Shown in pieces: positions 57,939 to 64,000 of a stretch of 64,000 nucleotides of DNA (position 1 is the first letter of the stretch; each line of letters opens with the position of its first letter). The DNA comes from Actinacidiphila yeochonensis CN732 (GTDB taxonomy: Bacteria > Actinomycetota > Actinomycetes > Streptomycetales > Streptomycetaceae), in contig NZ_JQNR01000002.1 in NCBI RefSeq assembly GCF_000745345.1, positions 186,001 through 250,000 on the forward strand. Direction: 5' to 3'. Below the pieces are notes generated by a model. That model saw only the letters and a list, made by a program, of their open reading frames with translations. It ran no database searches and had not been told where the DNA came from. Both the position numbers and the translations under genes were made by a program.

Positions 57939-59711
57939 TCACGCAGACTTCAGCGCGTCGACCAGGACCCGGCCGAGGGTCACGGGGATCTCACTGATCT
58001 CGCTGATGTCGATCCGGTGCGCACCGGGCAGGACATCGGAACGCGGGCTCAGGCAGTACCAGATGACATGCACTCCTGCGGCCTGGAGCCTGCGGACGAG
58101 GCGCCCGCCTCCACGCCGCTCCGCAGGCTCCCAGTGACCGTCGGAGACGATGACCAGGACGCGCGCCCCGACGGGGCGCGACAGGGCCAGCGCGCCGTCG
58201 AGGGCGTTGGCGGCCTCCGTGAAGCGGTGGTTGCCGTCGTTGGCGCTGAACTGGGTTACCTGGGTGGGTGGTTGCCCGGGCCGGACGATCGGGGTGACCG
58301 CCGTCCCGAAGGCCACGGTGGCCGCGGTGCCACCCACTTCCCGGGCTGCGTGGGCGAAGATCCACGAGGTCGAGGCGATGATCTCGGTGTAGGCGCCCAT
58401 CGAGCCGGAGACGTCGACCGCGACCGCGACGGCCACCGGTGGTTCGTCACTGTGCTTGCGCACGGTGGCGCGGAAGGGCCGGGCGGTCACGGGGTGGCCA
58501 AGGGAGCGCTGCGCGGTGGCGAGCATGGCGTCCCGGCCGGACAGGCGGCCGGGAGGAAGCGCTGACGCGACGCGCGTGCGGGAGGGCTCGCGGAACTGTG
58601 CCCTGCGCAGAGCGTGGCCCAGGCGGCGGGCCGCCGCACGCTCTTCCGGCTCCGGCCCGCGCCGCCCGCTGACCGGGCTGCGCGGGGGGCGGCGACGGGA
58701 AGAGGGCGCGGGGGCCCCGAAAACCCGCTGCGCCGCCTGCAGGGCTTCCTGGCTGGCGGCCTCCTCCGCCTGTGCCTGTGCTTCGCGCCGGGCGGCTGCG
58801 GCCGCGGCGCGGGCCTCTTCCTCGGGATCGGGCAGCGCGCCCGTAGCGATCTGCGCGTTCGTGGACACAGCCGCCGCGACAGCCGCTGCGGCAGCGGTGA
58901 GGGGATCGTCCCCGGCCGCAGGGGAACCGGGGGCCGACGGCTCTCCCGCGGCGCAGCCGACGACCGGCATGTCGGCGTCTTCGTCGACGCCGACCACCCG
59001 GACCCACTGGCGGCTGACCCGGTACAGCCCGAGCTGGTCGCCGTCGTCGAGGCTCAGGGCCCTGCGCCACAGACGCCGCAGCTTGGCCAGGTCGGCGGCG
59101 CCGAGGGCTTTGGTGATCTCCGCGCGCACCGGCGCGACCTCCTTGGCGGTCAGCACTCCCGCGTCTGCGCGGGCCAGGAGGAGGGCGGCGGCCGTGGCAG
59201 CCCGCCACCGGTTGGCGATCGGTGCGGTCGGGGCCGAGGCGGGCAGGTTGATGTGGCGGGCGGACGCCCGCAGGAAGACCCGGTCGTCCGGCCGGACGAC
59301 CAACTGGCGGCCTTCGATGCGGGGTTCCTCCAGGAGGACGGCGGCGCGCACGACCGCGCGGCCGGCGCCGTCCGGCCAGTCCTGCCAGCGGGTGCTGCGG
59401 GCGTGGCTGGCTTCGTGGCTGGCCAGCCCCATGATGACGGGGTGACGGTGGCGTCCGGAGACGGTGAGGGGGTCGACCTCGTCCGGGTGGGTGTCGGGAT
59501 CGAGCGCGGCTCCGCCGTTGACCGTGACCCAGGCGGTTGCCGGGTCGAACCACGCCGGCGCGGGGCTGCCGGTGAAGTCCCAGATCATGTCGAGCAGGAC
59601 GTCGTCGCGGTCGGCCAGTTCGTTGATGATGGCGCCCAGACGGCGGCCGAGCGCCGCGCGGGCGCGCGAGAGGTCGGCGCCGGGCGTGTCGAGGGTCGGC
59701 GGGGTGGTCAA
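57939..59711 (-). CDS. vWA-domain protein with HExxH metallopeptidase-like N-terminus
   Basis: The 590-residue protein has HEASH (99-103) in a helix within an N-terminal domain like those of vWA proteins with a putative metallopeptidase, a central Ala/Gln/Arg-rich linker and a C-terminal vWA domain with MIDAS residues DVSGS (433-437) and a late SDGHW. MoxR ATPases and vWA proteins work together as chaperone-like pairs. It starts at TTG 59711, overlapping the MoxR stop by four bases. Substrate unknown. Confidence 0.82.
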   Translation of the reverse strand: MTTPPTLDTPGADLSRARAALGRRLGAIINELADRDDVLLDMIWDFTGSPAPAWFDPATAWVTVNGGAALDPDTHPDEVDPLTVSGRHRHPVIMGLASHEASHARSTRWQDWPDGAGRAVVRAAVLLEEPRIEGRQLVVRPDDRVFLRASARHINLPASAPTAPIANRWRAATAAALLLARADAGVLTAKEVAPVRAEITKALGAADLAKLRRLWRRALSLDDGDQLGLYRVSRQWVRVVGVDEDADMPVVGCAAGEPSAPGSPAAGDDPLTAAAAAVAAAVSTNAQIATGALPDPEEEARAAAAAARREAQAQAEEAASQEALQAAQRVFGAPAPSSRRRPPRSPVSGRRGPEPEERAAARRLGHALRRAQFREPSRTRVASALPPGRLSGRDAMLATAQRSLGHPVTARPFRATVRKHSDEPPVAVAVAVDVSGSMGAYTEIIASTSWIFAHAAREVGGTAATVAFGTAVTPIVRPGQPPTQVTQFSANDGNHRFTEAANALDGALALSRPVGARVLVIVSDGHWEPAERRGGGRLVRRLQAAGVHVIWYCLSPRSDVLPGAHRIDISEISEIPVTLGRVLVDALKSA

Positions 59712-60670
59712 CGGCGGCTCCCTGCGACGCGTGCGCCGAGGGCGAGGGGTGCGGCGTCGGCGAAGTCGCTCTTCGACTTCAGGGCCTTGCCCAGGTCCTC
59801 GCGGTCGGCGGCGGGGCACTTGCGCAGAAGGCTGTTGACCGCGAAGGCGGTGCCGTAGCGGCGGGCGGCCTCGGAGAAGGCGAGCGCGTCGCGCATCTGC
59901 GGGATCCAGCCTTCGTAGGTCTGCTGGCCCTTGCGGGTCTCCAGGTTCTTGATCACGGTGATGAGATCCATCGGTACGCCCATGTCGGCGGCCAGGTCCC
60001 AGTCGGTCGTGATCTCGAAGTGGTGGTGGAAGCGGGACAGGAGAGCGTCGCTGAGATGCGCGCCGGGCACGTCGGGGTTGCAGGCGCCGATGACGAACCA
60101 GCCGGGGCCGACCTTGATGGGGTCGAGTGAGGGGTTCATGGGGATGCGCAGCTCGCCGCGGCCGTCCATGAGGGCGTACAGGACGGTCAGCACCCTCGGG
60201 TCGATGAGGGCGACCTCGTCGACGAGGAGGGGGACGTCGTTCAGGACGCTGCGCATCAGCGGTCCGGGCAGCCACTCGAAGGTTGCGGTGACGGGGTCCT
60301 GGACGAAGGTGCCGAGGAAGTCGGCCTCGGTGGTGTCGGCGGTGCCCACGATCGTCTCCAGGCCCGGCTGGCCGGGCCGGGTGTCCATGACGAATGCGGC
60401 TTCGGCCAGCGCGGTCTTCCCGCTGCCGGGGGGTCCCGTCATCAGGACGTGCTCGGTGTGGTCGCGGGCGTCCCGGAGGAAGGCCATGTCCTCGATGCCG
60501 CCCAGGAGCCGGGGCTGGTAGGTCTGCCCGTTCGGCCGCACTTGGGGGCCGATCGGCGCGATGTGCGGTGCTGCTGGGGCGCTGGGGCTCGGCTTGGGCG
60601 AGCGCTTGGGACGTGCGTTGGCGCGGGCCGCTTCCTGCATGAGGGTCTTCTTGATGCGCTCTGCGTGCAC
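59708..60670 (-). CDS. MoxR-type AAA+ ATPase
   Basis: The 320-residue protein has Walker A GPPGSGKT (79-86), Walker B LLVDEV (148-153), a sensor region VIGACNPDVPGAHLSDALLS and an arginine-containing LSRF segment. MoxR proteins are AAA+ remodelling factors that act with vWA partners, here the next gene. GTG 60670 follows AGGAG. Confidence 0.88.
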   Translation of the reverse strand: MHAERIKKTLMQEAARANARPKRSPKPSPSAPAAPHIAPIGPQVRPNGQTYQPRLLGGIEDMAFLRDARDHTEHVLMTGPPGSGKTALAEAAFVMDTRPGQPGLETIVGTADTTEADFLGTFVQDPVTATFEWLPGPLMRSVLNDVPLLVDEVALIDPRVLTVLYALMDGRGELRIPMNPSLDPIKVGPGWFVIGACNPDVPGAHLSDALLSRFHHHFEITTDWDLAADMGVPMDLITVIKNLETRKGQQTYEGWIPQMRDALAFSEAARRYGTAFAVNSLLRKCPAADREDLGKALKSKSDFADAAPLALGARVAGSRR

Positions 60671-60699
60671 GGGTCTCCTGCTCAGGCGTGGGGATGCGG

Positions 60700-61092
60700 T
60701 CAGGTGGAGGGGATGGACGAGGCGTTCGAGAGTTCGGTCCCCTGCTCCTTGGCGCTGTCGCGGAAGTAGGCGGCGATGGCGTGGGCGTTGGCCTTGAAGT
60801 CGCCGCGGACAGCCAGTTCGGCGGGTACCTCGAACCGCGTGAAATCGCGGGACAGTTCGTAGTCGCCGTTCTCCTTCTCCTCGCAGGTCTTGCAGGCCTT
60901 GTCGATGACGGCCTGCACGTCTGCGGGCGAGTCGACGAGCTTCACCGTGGGGGTGCCGGCCCCGCCGGTGGGTCCGTAGAGGGTGATGAGGGCTGGTTCG
61001 GGGGCCAGGAAGACCAGGAAGCGGTAGAAGGCGCTTCGTGAGGTGTTGTTCTGGAGTTCCCAGCCGTAGCCCTGGACGGTCGATGTGGCCAT
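60700..61092 (-). CDS. Hypothetical protein, first gene of the MoxR/vWA operon
   Basis: A 130-residue alpha/beta protein (ATG 61092) with one Cys pair (CKTC) and an aromatic-rich start (TSRSAFYRFLVFL). It begins about 50 bp after the regulon promoter. Not recognised. Confidence 0.55.
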   Translation of the reverse strand: MATSTVQGYGWELQNNTSRSAFYRFLVFLAPEPALITLYGPTGGAGTPTVKLVDSPADVQAVIDKACKTCEEKENGDYELSRDFTRFEVPAELAVRGDFKANAHAIAAYFRDSAKEQGTELSNASSIPST

Positions 61093-61141
61093 TCACGTCC
61101 GTTCTCGAAGGTCACAAGAGCATCGGAGGCGAGACCCCGAT

Positions 61142-61192
61142 GACACATATAATATACCTGCACTTTAGGTCTTGAGTCAAGTTTTACGTGTC
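61142..61192 (-). promoter_or_regulatory. Regulon promoter/operator, copy 9 (class I)
   Basis: Read leftward: GACACGTAAAACTTGACT (-35 61180-61175), 18-bp spacer, TATATT (61156-61151), ATATGTGTCA. Drives the 61092 to 56998 operon. Confidence 0.88.
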
Positions 61193-61331
61193 ACTCGGAG
61201 TTGTTGTGGCGCCCGCACGGAGTCGGCCGCCTCCCGGTGGGGAAACCCGCCGCCTTCGCGCGGCCTGGACGGGTGGTGTCAGTGGCGGTTGGCATCCTGG
61301 GCATCGCCGGACAATCAGGGAGGACACGGCG

Positions 61332-62480
61332 ATGCAGGAGAACACGTCGGCGGCTGTCGCTGCCGGCACACTGGAGCAGCTCTCCGGCCGAGGTGAGTCC
61401 GCGCCGCAGGCACGCCGCGCCGTCTCGGCGCGCACCGGCGCTCCCGCGGGGGAGCTGCTCAGCGCCCACGGTGGCCTTGCGGCGGTGGAGCGCGGCGAGG
61501 CGGTGTTGGGGCCCGATCAATCCGCCCGGTGGCTGGGCATCCGCCGACGCGAGCTCGACTTTCTCGTAGAGGCCGGGCTTGTCACTCCATCTGGTCGCAC
61601 CCTGGCAGGCGCCCCTCGATTCTCTGTCGCCGCGCTCACCGCCGTCGCGCTGCAGCCGCTCGAATGGAAGCAGGCCCGAGCCGCCGACAGCCGGCGCCCC
61701 TCGCCCTGGCGCGAGCTGGCGGGCCCCGCAGGGGAACGGGCGGCGCTGGTGGAGAGCACGTGCGAACAACTGCGGGCCGACGGCGTCGACGCGTGGGTCA
61801 GGTTCAGCCGGGCGGCTGACCGGTGGACGCTCGACTGGGAGCCGCGGCAAGACGGCGGCCCGGACCGCGAGGCCGTCACCGACCTGCTGCCAGCCCGGCT
61901 GCTGCGCGCAATGGATGCCCGCCGGCTAGTCCTGCTCGGGCCGGTGGGTCAGACCCTGCACTGGGCGCATCGGATGCTCCAGCCCGGCGCGGCGTGCGTC
62001 CTTGACGTGGAGACAACCGGACTGGGGCCGGATGACCGCGTGGTGGAGGTTGCGGTCGTGGACGCGCACGACGGAGCCGTGCTCATCGACACCCTGGTGC
62101 ACCCGGGAGCCGGCGTGCGCATCGCGGACGCGGCGCGGGCCGTGCACGGCATCACGGACAGCATGGTGGCCCAGGCGGAGCCGTGGGAGCGGATCCTGCC
62201 CCGGGTGCTGAACGCCATCGGAGACCGGACGGTGCTGGCCTACAACTCCCGCTTCGACGAGCGGATGACGGTGGGCCATGCCCGCGCCGTCGGAGCGGAT
62301 CCAGGCCGGTTGCTCCTGGCGGACTCGTGGGACTGCCTGATGCGGCGGCGCTCAACCTGGTTGCGGACCACGTCTCGACGGCGCCTCGGCGGACACCACC
62401 GCGCGCTGGGAGACGCCCATGCTGCTCTCGACGTACTGCGCACGCTTCGGACCCGTCCGCCGCACACCGTCTCAGCCTGA
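61332..62480 (+). CDS. DnaQ-like 3'-5' exonuclease with N-terminal helix-turn-helix
   Basis: The 382-residue protein has a MerR-like HTH segment (about 60-95, SARWLGIRRRELDFLVEAGL) and a C-terminal DEDDh exonuclease: D225 and E227 in VLDVETTGLGPDD, HGITDSMV, YNSRFDERM and the final HRALGDAHAALDV. It would proofread or degrade single-stranded DNA ends. Start ATG 61332 has GGAGG. The fusion of a DNA-binding segment to DnaQ is less common. Confidence 0.82.
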   Translation: MQENTSAAVAAGTLEQLSGRGESAPQARRAVSARTGAPAGELLSAHGGLAAVERGEAVLGPDQSARWLGIRRRELDFLVEAGLVTPSGRTLAGAPRFSVAALTAVALQPLEWKQARAADSRRPSPWRELAGPAGERAALVESTCEQLRADGVDAWVRFSRAADRWTLDWEPRQDGGPDREAVTDLLPARLLRAMDARRLVLLGPVGQTLHWAHRMLQPGAACVLDVETTGLGPDDRVVEVAVVDAHDGAVLIDTLVHPGAGVRIADAARAVHGITDSMVAQAEPWERILPRVLNAIGDRTVLAYNSRFDERMTVGHARAVGADPGRLLLADSWDCLMRRRSTWLRTTSRRRLGGHHRALGDAHAALDVLRTLRTRPPHTVSA

Positions 62481-62505
62481 GAGGGCTGCCGGCTCCGGCC
62501 GGCGC

Positions 62506-62829
62506 TCAGCCGGTTTCGGTCAGGGACTCCTGAAGACCCAGCTGGCTGTCGCCCTGGTCGTGCGCCGCACGCGCGGCCTCAAGGAGTTGGCGCCACGACG
62601 TCACGGTCGGGCGTCGGCGGAGCAGCCCTCGGCGCTCCCTCTCGGTCATCCCGCCCCAAATGCCATGCTCGATACGGCCGTCGAGGGCGTAGGCGAGGCA
62701 CTCGGTGCGCACTCGGCATCCGTTGCAAACGGCCTTGGCCCTGTTCTGCGCAGCCCCTTCGACGAACAGTTCGTCGGGGTCGGTCGCGCGGCAGGCCGCT
62801 CGCTCTTCCCAGTCCTCACGCGTGGCCAC
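62506..62829 (-). CDS. WhiB-like iron-sulfur protein (second copy)
   Basis: About 107 residues from GTG 62829 (ATG 62973 possible). Cys pattern CRATDPDELF ... VCNGCRVRTEC plus HGIWGGMTERERR is the classic Wbl signature. Probably a 4Fe-4S sensor and transcription factor partner. It converges on the exonuclease gene. Confidence 0.88.
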   Translation of the reverse strand: MATREDWEERAACRATDPDELFVEGAAQNRAKAVCNGCRVRTECLAYALDGRIEHGIWGGMTERERRGLLRRRPTVTSWRQLLEAARAAHDQGDSQLGLQESLTETG

Positions 62830-63140
62830 TGCGGCGCTGTCCCTCCCCAAGTCCCGCCTGCCGCGCGCAGCGGTTCCCTGCGGCAGATTCGCGAGGCTAC
62901 GGCAGCAGCTTCGATTCCGGGAGAGGGGGTCCGCCGGCGGTGACTCGTTCGGGTGAAGTTTGCCGCGGTTCATCGTCAGCCAGCCCGCGCAACTGGTCCG
63001 GCAGAGGCGAGTCCCCGCCTGTCTCGCAGCCTCCTGGAACCCGCCCAACGCGCGGCCGAGCGGAGACCGCCTCGGCTTCCCAGTCGCCGACGTCCGCAGC
63101 TTGTCCCGAGTACGGGACGGGGCTCGAGAAGCCGAGATGC

Positions 63141-63188
63141 GACACATAAAACTTGACCAATGGGGCCTATTTGATTAGACTAATGAAT
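63141..63188 (+). promoter_or_regulatory. Regulon promoter/operator, copy 10 (class II)
   Basis: GACACATAAAACTTGACC (-35 63153-63158), 17-bp spacer, TAGACT (63176-63181), AATGAAT. Drives the gene at 63212. Confidence 0.88.
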
Positions 63189-63211
63189 AAGCGATCGACC
63201 CAAGGAGACCC

Positions 63212-63727
63212 TTGAATCACCTCCCGCTCACCGAACACGAACTCGGGGCCGTGGCACTGACCATGGTCGATCTGGGAATGCTTCGCCCTGCACAGGGGGT
63301 TCCCGCCGAGCCGACGCCTCTGCCGGGGCGCGAGTCCGAGTGCCTGGAGGCTCAGCTCGGGATGCCCACGGTCCATCTCGATGACGAGCTGCGCGCATTC
63401 CTGAAGGCGTACAACCGCCGGATCTCGTGGCACCCTGAGCCCCTGACGGGGATCTGCGCACACAAGCTCGCCAACCCGGGCTGGGTGATCTCCGTCGCCG
63501 AGGTCCGCAGCGCGTTGGCCACCCTGGACTCGACGCCGGGCCGGTCGGTTCGGGCAACCGTCGAGGCGCGCTTCCCCCTCGCGGACCGCGAGGTCTGGCA
63601 GGACTGGGTGAAGGTGCTGCGCGGCAGCGCCGACTCGGGCCTGCCGGTGCTGTTCGGCCCCGCGGACTACGAGGGCCCCTGGGCAATCGCCGAGATTCTC
63701 CTGGAGAGCGACTACCGCATTTCGTGA
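63212..63727 (+). CDS. Hypothetical protein after a class II promoter
   Basis: A 171-residue alpha/beta protein starting at TTG 63212 with AAGGAG upstream. It contains LDDELRAFLKAYNRRISWHP and a C-terminal GPADYEGPWAIAEILLESDY. Not recognised. Followed by a strong terminator. Confidence 0.55.
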   Translation: MNHLPLTEHELGAVALTMVDLGMLRPAQGVPAEPTPLPGRESECLEAQLGMPTVHLDDELRAFLKAYNRRISWHPEPLTGICAHKLANPGWVISVAEVRSALATLDSTPGRSVRATVEARFPLADREVWQDWVKVLRGSADSGLPVLFGPADYEGPWAIAEILLESDYRIS

Positions 63728-63783
63728 GGCTCGGGTCGGCGCGCTCTGTCCACAGGGTGGCGCTCCTACCTTCCGTTCAGCCC

Positions 63784-63809
63784 GGTCCGCCGCCACCCGG
63801 CGGCGGACC
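63784..63809 (+). terminator. Hairpin before the last gene
   Basis: An 11-bp perfect stem (GGTCCGCCGCC / GGCGGCGGACC) with an ACCC loop, 57 bp after the preceding stop. Confidence 0.8.
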
Positions 63810-63831
63810 GGCGGACCCGGAAGGAGAACAG

Positions 63832-64000
63832 GTGCGCATATCCAAGCGATTCGGCCGTCCGCTCGCGGCGGTCGCCATCAGCGCCGCCGTGGCCGGCGGA
63901 GCTCTCGTCGTCGCGCCAGCGGCCCAGGCGTACGACACCGGACACGGCAAGATCTCGTGCAGTGCCGTGAAGGTGCGCAAGAGCCCGGCCAAGAACGCCA
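63832..64000 (+). CDS. Secreted SH3-like protein (partial, runs off the window)
   Basis: GTG 63832 with AAGGAGAA upstream begins a signal peptide (PLAAVAISAAVAGGALVVAP, AAQA cleavage) followed by a short mature part with Cys in KISCSAVKVRKSPAK, the start of an SH3-like domain (V-R-x-x-P). The stop lies beyond position 64000. Same type as 18582-18923. Confidence 0.7.
   Translation, partial: MRISKRFGRPLAAVAISAAVAGGALVVAPAAQAYDTGHGKISCSAVKVRKSPAKNA

Noticed and set aside
35582..61192. AUG in the AUGUGUC half-site as a leaderless start in class I elements
   Set aside because: The ATG lies only 1-2 bases after the -10 box, upstream of the expected transcription start, and the frames it opens are short or overlap real genes out of frame.
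1..64000. CRISPR array, insertion sequence or integrase
   Set aside because: No regularly spaced repeats, no transposase motif (DDE or tyrosine recombinase) and no attachment-site duplication seen.

Overview
The window is very GC-rich with strong third-position GC bias. It has GTG/TTG starts behind purine-rich ribosome sites, two WhiB-like proteins, a class E-type sortase and an actinobacterial-style LexA. This points to Streptomyces or a close relative. A tap-tpg-like pair (telomere-associated protein plus telomere terminal protein, 37.3-40.1 kb), a replication-initiator-like gene coupled to a DciA/DUF721 helicase-loader homologue (10.4-12.5 kb), a VapBC-like toxin-antitoxin pair and the absence of core housekeeping operons make a large linear plasmid the best reading. 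A chromosome-arm accessory region is the alternative. No transfer ATPase, ParA or telomere end is visible in the window.

Left half (1-24.8 kb), conventional promoters: two membrane proteins perhaps linked to transfer (0-1.5 kb); an IclR regulator and a zinc-less quinone oxidoreductase behind a triple operator (1.9-3.9 kb); a metallopeptidase / membrane protein / Nudix / XRE module (4.2-7.5 kb); an LPXTG protein with its sortase (7.8-9.9 kb); the replication-like block with a WhiB protein (9.9-13.1 kb); DprA and a ComF-type phosphoribosyltransferase (13.9-15.7 kb); an ATP-dependent DNA ligase (15.9-16.8 kb); LexA (17.6-18.3 kb); and MFS, PTS EIIC and glycosyltransferase genes bracketed by two paralogous small proteins (19.1-23.4 kb).

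Right half (24.8-64 kb): nearly every operon begins at a copy of one roughly 50-bp promoter/operator. In the direction of transcription it reads GACACATAAAACTTGACY, a 17-18 bp spacer, a -10 box, then either an inverted half-site (ATGTGTC) or AATGAAT. I count ten copies. They drive: (i) a nine-gene rightward operon with a Mom-like DNA-modification acyltransferase, a FemAB/GNAT-like protein, a NERD protein and an ATP-grasp enzyme; (ii) leftward operons of small, mostly unrecognised proteins, many with paired cysteines; (iii) two tRNA genes, tRNA-Arg(ACG) and a tRNA with an abnormal anticodon loop; (iv) a RING-finger/TerD-like giant protein; and (v) a MoxR AAA+ ATPase / metallopeptidase-like vWA protein operon. 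An initiator tRNA-fMet with a bulged T stem also lies in this half.

Interpretation: the right half looks like one coordinately controlled regulon, as in a temperate phage or phage-plasmid, combining DNA modification, RING/TerD/MoxR/vWA proteins and translation components. The shared promoter family is seen directly. Its regulator, inducer and purpose are unknown. Product names rest on motifs read by eye, without any database search.
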